From Massilia agri (lineage in GTDB: Bacteria > Pseudomonadota > Gammaproteobacteria > Burkholderiales > Burkholderiaceae_D), in contig NZ_JANUHA010000013.1 of assembly GCF_024753255.1 (NCBI RefSeq), positions 62,001 to 126,000 of the forward strand: DNA of 64,000 nucleotides. The letters run 5' to 3'. Shown piece by piece: positions 40,748-49,675 of this stretch (position 1 is the first letter of the stretch; the number at the start of each line of letters is the position of its first letter). A program made the translations under genes and the position numbers. The notes beneath the pieces were generated by a model. The model had not been told where the DNA came from. It did not search any database and saw only the letters and a list, made by a program, of their open reading frames with translations.

Positions 40748-43612
40748 CTACATCTTCCAGCGCATGGCAACCGAGACCGAGCGTCCAACCTGGACCGTAC
40801 CGAAATTGGTCAGCTGCTCATTGCCCGCATTGCCGAAGTGGTAGTACTGCCGCTGCATTTCGTTCGTCAGGTTGATGGCGCCGACATCGACCGACATCCT
40901 GTCGTTGACCTTGTACGAGATCTGCATGTCCACGCTCTTTTCCGGCTGACGCCAGATACCGATCGGGTTGGCAAACAGGGCGGCTTCGTTAGCAGCCAGG
41001 AATGCGGAACGCCAGACGTAGGACAGGCGCGCGCTGACCGGGCCCTTTTCGTACGCCAGGGTGGCGTTGTAGGAGCGGTCGGAGACGCCGAAGAACGGTG
41101 TCTCGAGCTGGGCGATGATCTCGCCGGCGTTATTGGCCTCTGGTACGTTCTGCGACGAGCTGAGTCGGGTAAAGCTGCCCTGGAAGCCCAGGCCTTCCAG
41201 CGGGCGCGGCAACCACTTCGGGAAGTAGATCAGGCCGAGTTCGATGCCTTTGATCGTGCCGTCGGAGGCGTTGACCGGCGAGTTGATGACGTAGTCATAG
41301 CCGTTCGTATGGTCGCCGCCCGAGGTAGAGTCGCGGAACGGGTCGTCCGCCGGGTCGACGTGGATCCTGCGACGCAGAGGCACGACCAGGCCGTCGATCT
41401 TGCGCTTGAACACAGTGCCGTAGAGTGCGCTGTCCTTCTGGAAATACCACTCGCCCGTCAGGTCGAAGTTCGTCGAGAGCGTCGGCTTCAGGTCTGGATT
41501 GCCGCCAGTGCCCGAGCCATACCCCACCCGCGACACGTCGTCGGCGAGTTGCAGGACGGGATTCAGATCGCCGAAGTTCGGGCGGCGCAGGGTTTTACCA
41601 AAGTTGAAGCGCGTGACGACGTCCTTGGCCGCGTCGTAAGTCAGCGTCAGGCTGGGCAGGAATTTCTTGGTCGACTTGTCGGCGCCCGAGGCCGTGACCG
41701 CCTTGGTGGTGGCATCGACCTTGTAGAAGACCATGTCGGTATCGACTTTGGTGTAGCGCACGCCGACATTGGCGCGCAGGCGATTGCCGAACAGCTCGCT
41801 CTGGAAATTGCCCATCAGGTAGAGATTGCTCGTCTTTTCCTCGATCTCGAAGGTCTTCTGCAGCCGCAGTTGGTCCGTGGTCAGGAAGTTGCTGTTGACC
41901 GAGTTATACAGCTTGCGCCAGTCGTCGATGTGGTCGCGGATGTAGTAGGCATTGGGCTCCACCCATGCGCGCGGAACGTCCGAGATGTCCTTGCCGAAGT
42001 TCGCATTGGTAATGGAATACTCCGGCCCCAGCGAGGCGAGGTTGCGGCCCAGGAAGGCCGATTGCGTCCGGTTGGCCTCCGACGCCTTGCGCACGTCGTG
42101 GCGCATGCCGAACTGGAGCGTCTGCAGCGCACCCCAGCCGGCATCGAAGACGCCCGACAGGCTGGCCGTCGCGGCGCTGCCCTTGTTGCGGTTGGCGTTA
42201 TCGTAGAACTCCGCAACATTCCACTTGCTCGGGTCGGTGAGGTCGGCATTGTTATTGAAGCTGAACGCGGTATCGCCGCCGGCATTGAAGTCGACATTGA
42301 TGGACGGTGCGACGCGATCGATCCGGGTGGCCGTGAATTGCGTGTCGAACTCGCTCGTCTGGTACGACAGATCGCCGTCCAGCTTCAAGCGGTCGCCGAT
42401 GTCCCACTTGCCGTTCAGGGCATACACGAAGGTATCGGTTTTCGACGTGGTGTAGTCGCCGCTGTTGAAGCCATAGACGTTATTGACCGTACGGGTCTTG
42501 ATGACGTTGGTTCCCGGGAAGGTCGTGATCGTCCCCGCGGGGTTGCTGCCGAGATCGCCCCACCAGTCGACGAAGCTGAACAGCAGCTGGTTGAACGCCT
42601 TGTCGCGATAACCGTTGTACATCGTTTCGAAGGTGTAGACCGCGTCGCTGTTCGGCTTCCACTGCAGGGCGATATTCGCGGCGGGACGCTCGCGTTCACC
42701 CTGGACGTCGCTCTGGAAGATGGCGTCGCGCGCCAGGTAATACGGATATGCCTGGCCGTTGAAATTCAAGGTCGAACCAGCGGCCATCGGCAGGCCGGTA
42801 CGGGTACCAGCTGGCCAGATATTGTTGTCGGTGATGCGCTGCAAAGGCGTATAACCTGGCGGAACCTCGGCCGCATTCGGGCTGGTAAACGGGACCATGG
42901 CGCCCGGCGTCACGCTTTCATTGCGGTATTTCGTCTTGGTGCCCGCCAGATTGAGCAGGGCGCCGACCTCGCCGATGCCGGTTTCCCAGCGATTGCTGAA
43001 CATGGCGCTGACTTGCGGGTTCCACTTCTCCGCAGGATCCAGGTAGGTCCCGCGCGCCGTGAGCGACACCTGCGGCCCCTTGAAATCGAAGGGCCGAAGC
43101 GACTTGACGTCAATCTGGCCTGCGATGCCGGTTTCCAGCTGGCTGGCGTCGCGCGTCTTGTAGACGTCGATCTGGCGCACCAGGGTCGAGGGAATGTCCT
43201 GGAGCGCGACCTGCGTGCCCGAGGCGGTGAAAATGTTGCGGCCGTTCCAGGTGGTCTGGACATCGGGCAGGCCGCGGATGGACAAGGCGCCGACCTCGCC
43301 GCCGGCGCGATTGGTAACCTGGATGCCCGTCACGCGCTGCAGCGCTTCGACGACGTTGTTATCGGGTAGCTTGCCGATGTCTTCGGCGACAACCGATTCC
43401 ACGACCTGGTCATTGATGCGCTTGACCGCCAGGCTCTTGATGAGCGATGCCTTGACGCCGGTGACGACCACGGTCTGGGCTTCACCCGGCTCCGTCGTCG
43501 TCTCTGCGGCTGCTTGTGCCCACACCGAGGCGCTGCTGAGCAGACCGGCGCCCATCAGCGCTGTGACAGTCCGCTTCAAGGCTAATGGACGTGCTGATGC
43601 TTGCGATTTCAT
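40748..43612 (-). CDS. TonB-dependent receptor, probable arabino-oligosaccharide transporter
   Basis: A 954-residue outer-membrane receptor. Signal peptide ends near VWAQAAAE. The TonB box/plug region shows AQTVVVTGVKASLIKSLAVKR, ESVVAEDIGKLPDNNVVEALQRVTGIQV, LSIRGLPDVQTTWNGRN and IDVYKTRDASQLETGIAGQIDVKSLRPFD. A long beta-barrel follows, with NFGKTLRRPNFGDLNPVLQL and a terminal strand ending in aromatic-Lys-Met (VAMRWKM). Its promoter has the same boxes as the arabinan genes, so it very probably takes up arabinan fragments. Start ATG 43612 with ACAGGAGACGT upstream, the same leader as the symporter. A terminator follows at 40684. Confidence 0.95.
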   Translation of the reverse strand: MKSQASARPLALKRTVTALMGAGLLSSASVWAQAAAETTTEPGEAQTVVVTGVKASLIKSLAVKRINDQVVESVVAEDIGKLPDNNVVEALQRVTGIQVTNRAGGEVGALSIRGLPDVQTTWNGRNIFTASGTQVALQDIPSTLVRQIDVYKTRDASQLETGIAGQIDVKSLRPFDFKGPQVSLTARGTYLDPAEKWNPQVSAMFSNRWETGIGEVGALLNLAGTKTKYRNESVTPGAMVPFTSPNAAEVPPGYTPLQRITDNNIWPAGTRTGLPMAAGSTLNFNGQAYPYYLARDAIFQSDVQGERERPAANIALQWKPNSDAVYTFETMYNGYRDKAFNQLLFSFVDWWGDLGSNPAGTITTFPGTNVIKTRTVNNVYGFNSGDYTTSKTDTFVYALNGKWDIGDRLKLDGDLSYQTSEFDTQFTATRIDRVAPSINVDFNAGGDTAFSFNNNADLTDPSKWNVAEFYDNANRNKGSAATASLSGVFDAGWGALQTLQFGMRHDVRKASEANRTQSAFLGRNLASLGPEYSITNANFGKDISDVPRAWVEPNAYYIRDHIDDWRKLYNSVNSNFLTTDQLRLQKTFEIEEKTSNLYLMGNFQSELFGNRLRANVGVRYTKVDTDMVFYKVDATTKAVTASGADKSTKKFLPSLTLTYDAAKDVVTRFNFGKTLRRPNFGDLNPVLQLADDVSRVGYGSGTGGNPDLKPTLSTNFDLTGEWYFQKDSALYGTVFKRKIDGLVVPLRRRIHVDPADDPFRDSTSGGDHTNGYDYVINSPVNASDGTIKGIELGLIYFPKWLPRPLEGLGFQGSFTRLSSSQNVPEANNAGEIIAQLETPFFGVSDRSYNATLAYEKGPVSARLSYVWRSAFLAANEAALFANPIGIWRQPEKSVDMQISYKVNDRMSVDVGAINLTNEMQRQYYHFGNAGNEQLTNFGTVQVGRSVSVAMRWKM

Positions 43613-43673
43613 ACGTCTCCTGTATTTTTTAGTTATGAGTAATTTAGTTCTTAAACTGGAATTGCTATAGATC

Positions 43674-43741
43674 ATGTTAGAGACCCAACAATGATCGAGC
43701 TAATGACTTTTTCTGGGTTTCCAATATCGGTTTCGATATCG
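43674..43741 (-). promoter_or_regulatory. Arabinan-regulon promoter before the TonB receptor
   Basis: On the minus strand: CGATATCG (43734-43741), 4 bp, CGATATTG (43722-43729), 15 bp, TCATTAG (43700-43706, diverged from TGATTGG), 20 bp, TAACAT as -10 (43674-43679). The two upstream boxes keep the 12-bp period of the ytfQ copy. Between 43742 and 43916, towards the tRNA genes, I see no further feature. Confidence 0.7.
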
Positions 43742-43916
43742 GCCTGGTCTTTTAGCTAGCAAAAGCGGAGGCGGCATCCAGATGCCCGTGCCGTTCCGGA
43801 CACGAAGCGCCGCGCGGTCGCAGCGAAGAACCCGGCAAAAAACGGAAGGCGCAGGCGCGCAGGAAGTCCAGGCATGGATGAGACAGGTGTGCGGCTTTGC
43901 CGGGCGCACCAACGCA

Positions 43917-43940
43917 AACGGGCCCCGAATGGGACCCGTT
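43917..43940 (-). terminator. Hairpin after the first tRNA-Cys
   Basis: AACGGGNCCC-type stem (43917-43926 with 43931-43940), one mismatch, GAAT loop, 7 bp from the 3' end of the tRNA-Cys at 43947. Followed on the minus strand by TTTGCGTT, a weak T-run. Confidence 0.62.
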
Positions 43941-43946
43941 CTGATT

Positions 43947-44020
43947 TGGAGGCGAGGACAGGAATCGAACCTGTCTCGGCGGCTTTGCAGGCCGCTGCAT
44001 AACCTCTTTGCTACCTCGCC
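43947..44020 (-). tRNA. tRNA-Cys (GCA)
   Basis: 74-nt cloverleaf on the minus strand: acceptor GGCGAGG pairing with CCTCGCC, discriminator T and an encoded CCA, T arm ACAGGTTCGATTCCTGT, anticodon loop CTGCAAA giving GCA. A terminator-like hairpin follows. A second copy with slight changes lies at 44154. Confidence 0.95.
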
Positions 44021-44121
44021 AGAACCTATCTTAGGCCACTGGCCGCATGAGCTTATGCGCTGCCGCAAGCCTTGCACATCTGTCATGAATGCAATTGCAC
44101 GGACCCGGGTTGGAAAAGCAA

Positions 44122-44139
44122 CGGGCCCCGAAGGGCCCG
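44122..44139 (-). terminator. Hairpin after the second tRNA-Cys
   Basis: CGGGCCC (44122-44128) pairs with GGGCCCG (44133-44139) with a UUCG tetraloop on the minus-strand transcript, followed by TTGCTTTTCC. It is 14 bp past the tRNA-Cys at 44154 and looks like an intrinsic terminator. Confidence 0.75.
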
Positions 44140-44153
44140 CGCTAGATACGTTC

Positions 44154-44227
44154 TGGAGGCGAGGACGGGAGTCGAACCCGTCTAGACGGCTTTGCAGGCC
44201 GCTGCATAACCGCTTTGCTACCTCGCC
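44154..44227 (-). tRNA. tRNA-Cys (GCA)
   Basis: Second 74-nt tRNA-Cys with the same acceptor stem, anticodon GCA and encoded CCA; the T arm reads ACGGGTTCGACTCCCGT and differs from the other copy, as does the variable region. It has its own downstream hairpin, so the tRNA-terminator unit looks duplicated. Confidence 0.95.
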
Positions 44228-44303
44228 AGAGGTGATCTTGGGAGAGTTGACCCGGCCGGTTATGTGCCGTGTCAACCGAGAAGGAAAATCTTCTCAAGAA
44301 TTC

Positions 44304-44379
44304 TGGAGCGGGAGAAGAGTCTCGAACTCTCGACCTCAACCTTGGCAAGGTTGCGCTCTACCAACTGAGCTACTCCCGC
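44304..44379 (-). tRNA. tRNA-Gly (GCC)
   Basis: 76-nt cloverleaf: acceptor GCGGGAG with CTCCCGC, discriminator T and CCA encoded; D arm AGCTCAGTTGGTAGAGC; anticodon loop TTGCCAA gives GCC. One of four near-identical copies in tandem, last in the array. Confidence 0.96.
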
Positions 44380-44408
44380 ATTGGAGTTCATCTTTGTCGT
44401 AAAACCTG

Positions 44409-44484
44409 TGGAGCGGGAGAAGAGTCTCGAACTCTCGACCTCAACCTTGGCAAGGTTGCGCTCTACCAACTGAGCTACTCCCGC
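44409..44484 (-). tRNA. tRNA-Gly (GCC)
   Basis: Copy of the same 76-nt tRNA-Gly, separated by 29 bp from the next copy. Spacer sequences differ among copies, so the tRNA bodies are kept identical while the spacers drift. Confidence 0.96.
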
Positions 44485-44538
44485 ATTGGAGTCTTACTAC
44501 CTGTTACGCCTGTCGCGCCAACTCACCGTGAGGCAAAC

Positions 44539-44614
44539 TGGAGCGGGAGAAGAGTCTCGAACTCTCGACCTCAACCTTGGCAAGGTTGCGCTCTACCAAC
44601 TGAGCTACTCCCGC
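44539..44614 (-). tRNA. tRNA-Gly (GCC)
   Basis: Third copy in the tandem array, identical over its 76 nt; 54 bp from the preceding and 81 bp from the following copy. Confidence 0.96.
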
Positions 44615-44695
44615 GTTCAGGACAATCATTATTACAGAACTTTGACATTTTTTCAAGATTGCCTATCGTGCAGAGCACTGATCATCTTGAAACTT

Positions 44696-44771
44696 TGGAG
44701 CGGGAGAAGAGTCTCGAACTCTCGACCTCAACCTTGGCAAGGTTGCGCTCTACCAACTGAGCTACTCCCGC
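44696..44771 (-). tRNA. tRNA-Gly (GCC)
   Basis: Promoter-proximal tRNA-Gly copy of the array, 76 nt with encoded CCA. The start of the mature tRNA is 42 bp from the -10 box of the promoter at 44814. Confidence 0.96.
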
Positions 44772-44813
44772 TTCGTCTTTCATTCTGCAACGATGTCGTC
44801 GCAACAGGCAGGC

Positions 44814-44841
44814 ATTATAGAGATTCTATTCCGTACGTCAA
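44814..44841 (-). promoter_or_regulatory. Strong sigma-70 promoter of the tRNA-Gly/Cys array
   Basis: On the minus strand TTGACG (44836-44841), 16 bp, then the consensus TATAAT (44814-44819), followed by a GC-rich discriminator GCCTGCC typical of stringently controlled stable-RNA promoters. It lies 38 bp after the pgsA stop codon and drives four tRNA-Gly and at least one tRNA-Cys. Confidence 0.88.
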
Positions 44842-44879
44842 GGATGACACCGAACATTTCTTATTTCTCATTAGGGCCG

Positions 44880-45458
44880 TTAAAGCGAACCTGCCTTCTC
44901 CTTGATCAGCGGCCAGGCCTTGCGCAGGTAGTAGAACATCGACCACACGGTCAGCACGCCGGCCAGCCACAGGAAGTACTCGCCCCAGTAGTGGGTGTCG
45001 ATGCCGGCAATGACATCGTGGAAGAGCAGCATCGGGATCGCGGTCATCTGGGCGGCGGTCTTGATCTTGCCGAGCGAACTGACGGCCACCGACTTGGTCG
45101 CGCCGATCTGCGCCATCCATTCACGCAGCGCCGAGATGGTGATCTCGCGGCCGATGATGATGAAGGCGATGATGGCGTTGACCCGGTCCAGCTGCACCAG
45201 CACCAGCAGCGCGCCGGCCACCATCAGTTTATCCGCCACCGGATCGAGGAAGGCCCCGAAGGCCGAGGTCTGGTTCCAGCGCCTGGCCAAAAAGCCGTCG
45301 AACCAGTCGGTAATGGCGGCGATCACGAACACAAGCGTGGCCGCCAGGTTGCGGTCGGCCAGCGGGAGCCAGTGGGCGGGGAGGTAGAAGACACCGACAA
45401 CGAGGGGAATCAGCGCGACGCGTAACCAGGTCAGGAGAATCGGGATGTTGAAAGGCAT
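44880..45458 (-). CDS. pgsA: CDP-diacylglycerol--glycerol-3-phosphate 3-phosphatidyltransferase
   Basis: A 192-residue inner-membrane enzyme that makes phosphatidylglycerol phosphate from CDP-diacylglycerol and glycerol 3-phosphate. The CDP-alcohol phosphatidyltransferase motif is complete: DWFDGFLARRWNQTSAFGAFLDPVAD (residues ~51-76). Five to six hydrophobic helices surround it (LTWLRVALIPLVVGVFYLP, AIIAFIIIGREITISALREW). It follows uvrC but a terminator lies between, so it probably has its own promoter. The tRNA array follows directly, a common arrangement in Burkholderiales. Confidence 0.95.
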   Translation of the reverse strand: MPFNIPILLTWLRVALIPLVVGVFYLPAHWLPLADRNLAATLVFVIAAITDWFDGFLARRWNQTSAFGAFLDPVADKLMVAGALLVLVQLDRVNAIIAFIIIGREITISALREWMAQIGATKSVAVSSLGKIKTAAQMTAIPMLLFHDVIAGIDTHYWGEYFLWLAGVLTVWSMFYYLRKAWPLIKEKAGSL

Positions 45459-45550
45459 GGAAAAAGCACTGATTACGGGAATGAAAGTGTGGGCGTTAGT
45501 CTACATGGGTATTGCAAATTGGACTAGGTGACTCGTCTGTATGTGAACGC

Positions 45551-45578
45551 CCAAAAGAAAACCGGGGCATGGCCCCGG
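45551..45578 (-). terminator. Intrinsic terminator after uvrC
   Basis: CCGGGGC (45562-45568) and GCCCCGG (45572-45578) form a GC-rich stem with a 3-nt loop, 6 bp past the uvrC stop. On the minus strand it is followed by TTTTCTTTTGG. It ends the long lepA-to-uvrC transcription unit. Confidence 0.9.
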
Positions 45579-45584
45579 TCGGAA

Positions 45585-47648
45585 TCAGTGCAGCTGGCGG
45601 TAGATCTCTTCCGCCAGCGTACTCGAGATGCCCTCCACCGACATCAGGTCTTCCACGCTGGCGTCGATCACGCCACGCAGCCCGCCGAAGCGCGCCAGCA
45701 GGCGCTGGCGGCGCTTGGCGCCGATGCCTTCGATCTCCTCCAGGCGCGAAGCTTGTCTCGCCTTGGCGCGCTTGGCGCGCATGCCGGTGATCGCGAAGCG
45801 GTGGGCCTCGTCGCGGATCATCGCCACCAGCATCAGGGCAGCCGATTCCTTGCCCAGCTCCTGCGGCGCGCGGCCGTCGGCGAAGATCAGGGTCTCCAGG
45901 CCCACGCGGCGGCCCTCCCCTTTCGCCACGCCGACGATCATCGAGATGGGCAGACCCAGCTCCTCGAAGACCTGGCGCGCCATCTCGACCTGGCCCTTGC
46001 CGCCGTCGACCAGCACGATGTCGGGCATGACGCCCTCCCCATTGGCCACCTTCTCGTAGCGGCGCTGCAGCACCTGGCGCATGGCGGCGTAGTCGTCGCC
46101 CGGCGTGATGCCGTTGATGTTGAAGCGGCGGTACTCGCCGTTCTGCATCTGGTGGTGGTGGAAGACCACGCAGGAGGCTTGCGTCGCCTCGCCCGCCGTG
46201 TGGCTGATGTCGAAGCACTCGATGCGCAGCTCATCCAGGGTGTCCTGGTCGAGCTGCAGCACATCGGCCAGCGCGCGGGTGCGCGCCTGCTGCGAGCCCT
46301 GCTCGGACAGCAGGCGCGCCAGCGCGATCTCGGCGCCCTTGCAGGCCATCTCCAGCCACTGGCGGCGCTGGCCTTGCGGCTGGAAGATCAGGTTGATACG
46401 GTGTCCGCACTGCTCGCTCAAGGCCACGATCAGCTCCGGCTGGTCGAACTCGATGTTCAGGATCAGCGTGCCCGGGATGAACTGGCCCGCATAGTGCTGG
46501 GCCAGGAAGGCACACAGCACCTCGACCTCGATCGGACATTCCCCGAGCGACTCGCCCACATGCGTGGGGAAATAGGCGCGGTCGCCCAGGTGGCGCCCGC
46601 CGCGCACCATGGCCAGGTTCACGCAGGCGCGGCCGCCCTGCACCACCACGGCGATCACGTCGACGTCGGCGTCGCCCACCGTCTCCATGCTCTGCGCGTG
46701 CAGCACCTTCGACAAGGCCTGGATCTGGTTGCGGATGCTGGCGGCCTGCTCGAACTTGAGCTCCATCGCGTAGGCCTGCATCTTCTCCTCGAGGTCCGCC
46801 AGCACCTCGGTCTGGCGGCCGCGCAGGAAGCGCGCCGCGTTGTCGACGTCGCGCGCGTAGTCTTCGGGCGTGATCAGGTCGACGCAGGGCGCGCTGCAGC
46901 GGCCGATCTGGTGCAGCAGGCAGGGACGCGTGCGGTTGCTGTAGACGCTGTCCTCGCAGGTGCGCAGCAGGAAGACCCGCTGCAGCAGCTGGATCGATTC
47001 CTTGGCCGCCCAGGCGGATGGGAAAGGACCGAAGTACTGGTTCTTCTTGTCGAGCGCGCCGCGGTAGTAGCCCAGGCGCGGCGCTTCTCCGCCGGTGATG
47101 CGGATGTAGGGGTACGATTTATCGTCGCGGAACAGGATGTTGTAGCGCGGCTTGAGCGTCTTGATCAGGTTGTTTTCCAGGATCAGCGCTTCCGCCTCGC
47201 TGCTCGTCACCGTCGTTTCCAGGTGCGCGATCTGCGACACCATCATGGCGATGCGCGGGCTCGAGAGGTTCTTCTGGAAGTAGCTCGAGACGCGGTTCTT
47301 GAGGTTGCGCGCCTTGCCCACGTAGAGCACGTTCTGGTTGGCGTCGAAGTAGCGGTAGACGCCCGGCAGACCAGGCAGTTTCGCCACCGTGGCGAGCACC
47401 TGTTCGCGCGCCGCTTCGCTCGGCTGCACCGGTTGCGCGGCGTCGCCCTTCAATGTCGCTTTCAATTCTTCTTTCATGGCCTGCCAACTGTCCGGCCGCA
47501 CCCGTGGCGCGACCGACTCCTGTTTCCTGATCCTGGGTCTGGCGGCGCCGATGCGCGCCGGTTTTGCTGCCGGCGCCGGCATCGCCGCCCCGCCGCTCGC
47601 CACATGGGCGACCGCCTCTTGCGCGGAGCCCTGCTCTTCCTTGCTCAC
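45585..47648 (-). CDS. uvrC: Excinuclease ABC subunit C
   Basis: The nuclease of nucleotide excision repair, 687 residues. Domains: GIY-YIG nuclease ([25 protein letters not shown], from ~96), cysteine cluster ([26 protein letters not shown]), UVR domain ([26 protein letters not shown]), RNase H-like second nuclease ([32 protein letters not shown]) and C-terminal helix-hairpin-helix pair ([18 protein letters not shown]...[16 protein letters not shown]). The GTG start at 47648 gives an Ala/Pro-rich N-terminal extension of about 77 residues compared with E. coli. An internal ATG at 47477 with GGCAGG upstream would shorten it. Follows acpS by 18 bp. Confidence 0.95.
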   Translation of the reverse strand: MSKEEQGSAQEAVAHVASGGAAMPAPAAKPARIGAARPRIRKQESVAPRVRPDSWQAMKEELKATLKGDAAQPVQPSEAAREQVLATVAKLPGLPGVYRYFDANQNVLYVGKARNLKNRVSSYFQKNLSSPRIAMMVSQIAHLETTVTSSEAEALILENNLIKTLKPRYNILFRDDKSYPYIRITGGEAPRLGYYRGALDKKNQYFGPFPSAWAAKESIQLLQRVFLLRTCEDSVYSNRTRPCLLHQIGRCSAPCVDLITPEDYARDVDNAARFLRGRQTEVLADLEEKMQAYAMELKFEQAASIRNQIQALSKVLHAQSMETVGDADVDVIAVVVQGGRACVNLAMVRGGRHLGDRAYFPTHVGESLGECPIEVEVLCAFLAQHYAGQFIPGTLILNIEFDQPELIVALSEQCGHRINLIFQPQGQRRQWLEMACKGAEIALARLLSEQGSQQARTRALADVLQLDQDTLDELRIECFDISHTAGEATQASCVVFHHHQMQNGEYRRFNINGITPGDDYAAMRQVLQRRYEKVANGEGVMPDIVLVDGGKGQVEMARQVFEELGLPISMIVGVAKGEGRRVGLETLIFADGRAPQELGKESAALMLVAMIRDEAHRFAITGMRAKRAKARQASRLEEIEGIGAKRRQRLLARFGGLRGVIDASVEDLMSVEGISSTLAEEIYRQLH

Positions 47649-47666
47649 GTCCTGCTCACTTCTACC

Positions 47667-48068
47667 TTATGCGGCCACGTCCTTGGTCACGATCACGAAA
47701 GCCACGGCATAATCCGCCTCGTCGCTGATCGACACCTGCGCGCTCAAGCCATTCGCGCGCATGAATTCCGCCAATGCCCCGCTGCACACGATGGTCGGCT
47801 TGCCGCCGGGCGCGTTGAACATCTGGGCCGAGCGCCAGGTCATGGGCATGCGCATGCCCAGCCCGATCGCCTTCGAAAACGCTTCCTTGGCCGAGAAGCG
47901 CGTGGCCAGGAAACGCAGTCCCCGCACCGCATGTTTCGCGCTGCGTGCATGGTACTTCACCAGTTCCTCGGGGCCGAGGATCTTCTCGGCGAAGCGCGGC
48001 CCGCTCCGTAGAAGGGCCGCCTCGACACGCGAGATCTGGACGATGTCGGTGCCGATCCCGTAGATCAT
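47667..48068 (-). CDS. acpS: Holo-[acyl-carrier-protein] synthase
   Basis: A 133-residue phosphopantetheinyl transferase that moves 4'-phosphopantetheine from CoA to the acyl carrier protein encoded at 59808. It has the N-terminal [18 protein letters not shown] (metal-binding Asp) and the [15 protein letters not shown] motif with catalytic Glu/Lys, plus [10 protein letters not shown]. It abuts pdxJ with no spacing. Length and order (pdxJ-acpS) are typical of proteobacteria. Confidence 0.95.
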   Translation of the reverse strand: MIYGIGTDIVQISRVEAALLRSGPRFAEKILGPEELVKYHARSAKHAVRGLRFLATRFSAKEAFSKAIGLGMRMPMTWRSAQMFNAPGGKPTIVCSGALAEFMRANGLSAQVSISDEADYAVAFVIVTKDVAA

Positions 48069-48842
48069 TTACGCACCCTGCCCGTACCGCACGCCCAGGC
48101 GCGCGGCGACCATGATCGCCTTCATCTCGCGCACCGCGTTCTCCCAGCCAGCGAACAGGGCATGGGCGACGATGGCGTGGCCGATGTTCAGCTCGTGGAT
48201 GTCGGGGATGGCCGCGATCGGCTGGACGTTCGTGTAGTGCAGGCCGTGGCCGGCGTTCACGCGCAGGCCGCGCGAAGCGCCCGCATGCACGCCCGCCTTG
48301 ATGCGCTCGATCTCGCGCAGCGCTTCCTCGCCTTCCGCTTCCGCATAGCGGCCCGTATGCAGCTCGATCACGGTCGCGCCCACGTTCTTCGCCGCCTCGA
48401 TCTGGGCTTCGTCCGCATCGATGAAGAGCGAGACGCGGATGCCCTCTTCCTTCAGCTGCTTCACCGCGGCTTCCACTTCCTTGTAGTAGCGGATCACGTC
48501 CAGGCCGCCCTCGGTGGTCACCTCTTCGCGGCGCTCGGGCACCAGGCACACGTCCTGGGGCTTCACGCGGCAGGCGAAGTCGATCATCTCGGTGGTGACG
48601 GCCGCCTCCAGGTTCATGCGGGTGGCCAGCTGCGGGCGCAGGGCCAGCACGTCCGCATCCTTGATGTGGCGGCGGTCTTCACGCAGGTGCAGGGTGATCA
48701 GGTCGGCGCCGGCCTGCTCGGCCAGCAGCGCGGCGCGGATCGGGTCCGGATAGCTGGTGCCGCGGGCGTTACGCACGGTGGCGATGTGGTCGATGTTGAC
48801 GCCCAGGTCGATGACGGGGCCTGCGGGTTGGAGGAAGCTCAT
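48069..48842 (-). CDS. pdxJ: Pyridoxine 5'-phosphate synthase
   Basis: A 257-residue TIM-barrel enzyme that condenses 1-deoxyxylulose 5-phosphate with 3-amino-1-hydroxyacetone phosphate in vitamin B6 synthesis. Diagnostic blocks: [84 protein letters not shown] and the C-terminal [14 protein letters not shown]. Gene order recO-pdxJ-acpS matches many proteobacteria. The recO stop lies 17 bp upstream. Confidence 0.96.
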   Translation of the reverse strand: MSFLQPAGPVIDLGVNIDHIATVRNARGTSYPDPIRAALLAEQAGADLITLHLREDRRHIKDADVLALRPQLATRMNLEAAVTTEMIDFACRVKPQDVCLVPERREEVTTEGGLDVIRYYKEVEAAVKQLKEEGIRVSLFIDADEAQIEAAKNVGATVIELHTGRYAEAEGEEALREIERIKAGVHAGASRGLRVNAGHGLHYTNVQPIAAIPDIHELNIGHAIVAHALFAGWENAVREMKAIMVAARLGVRYGQGA

Positions 48843-48859
48843 GTCGGTTCTATCGTTAA

Positions 48860-49651
48860 TTAAAGCTGGCTGAGGTCGATCAATATCTGGCGCGTGTTCA
48901 GCGGCGCGCCGTTCAGGTGGTGGGCCAGCAGGAAGCGCATCAGCTGCTTGCTCTGCGCCTGGGTGGCCGGGTCGCTGTAGTCCTCGCCCTCCATGTCGAG
49001 CAGGGTCTTGCCGCTCACGACAGGCCAGACGTCGGCGGGCAGTGCCTCGCGCGCGCCCTTCTCGGGGTCGACCACATAGTCGCAGGCCGGGTCCACGGGC
49101 CCACGCGTCGTCGTGCAGCGCCCCAGGTCGGCGGCGACGCCCGTTTCCTTAAGTAGGGCCCGTTCGAACTTTCGCAAGACGATGGGCGGCGGCTCGCCAT
49201 GGGCCAGCTGGTTCAAGGTCGAGACATAGTGGTCGAACAGGGCCGGATGCTTGTCATCGCGGGCCAGCAGCTTCACCAGCAGCTCGTTGAGATAAAAGCC
49301 GCACAGCAGCGCGGTCCGCTCCAGCGGCAGCATGCCGCCCACCCACTCGGCGTCGATCAGGGTGCGCAGTTCCGACTTGCCGCTGAAGGAGAGCGAGAGC
49401 GGCTGGAAGGTCTGCAGCACGCCGCGCAGTTTGGAGAGCGGCCGCTTGGCGCCCTTCGCGACCACGCCCACGCGGCCGAAGTCGCGCGTGAACATGTCCA
49501 CGATGAGGCTGGTTTCCTTGTAGGGGTAGCTGTGCAGGACGAAGCCGGGCTGGCCCGTCACGCGGGTGTCGCGTACGGGTGGGCGGCTGCGTTTTGCAGT
49601 CGCCGGAACAGCCTGTTCCGGCGTGTCGATGAGGTCGTCTGTGCTGGGCAT
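48860..49651 (-). CDS. recO: DNA repair protein RecO
   Basis: A 263-residue RecO that loads RecA on SSB-coated DNA with RecR. After a 25-residue basic leader come the OB-fold start [36 protein letters not shown], then [28 protein letters not shown] and a C-terminal helical domain. A central Cys-containing stretch ([18 protein letters not shown]) stands where some RecO proteins have a zinc site. The leader is longer than usual, so translation might start further in, though no better start was found. Lies 24 bp after era. Confidence 0.94.
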   Translation of the reverse strand: MPSTDDLIDTPEQAVPATAKRSRPPVRDTRVTGQPGFVLHSYPYKETSLIVDMFTRDFGRVGVVAKGAKRPLSKLRGVLQTFQPLSLSFSGKSELRTLIDAEWVGGMLPLERTALLCGFYLNELLVKLLARDDKHPALFDHYVSTLNQLAHGEPPPIVLRKFERALLKETGVAADLGRCTTTRGPVDPACDYVVDPEKGAREALPADVWPVVSGKTLLDMEGEDYSDPATQAQSKQLMRFLLAHHLNGAPLNTRQILIDLSQL

Positions 49652-49675
49652 GCGCTCTAGAACGGCCTCCAGGGA

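Noticed and set aside
40676..43369. A very long open frame (897 codons) on the plus strand opposite the TonB receptor
   Set aside because: It is antisense to a clear receptor gene. Its composition is rich in Arg, Val, Ala and His, as expected of the complement of high-GC coding DNA, and it has no domain.
43700..44300. Possible integrated element at the tRNA-Cys genes
   Set aside because: There is no integrase, no direct repeat of a tRNA 3' end and no phage gene nearby; the copies look like a tandem duplication.
44304..44771. Four evenly repeated ~76-bp units, at first sight like a CRISPR array
   Set aside because: Each unit folds as tRNA-Gly with anticodon GCC and encoded CCA. Spacers are unequal (29, 54 and 81 bp), and no cas genes are near.
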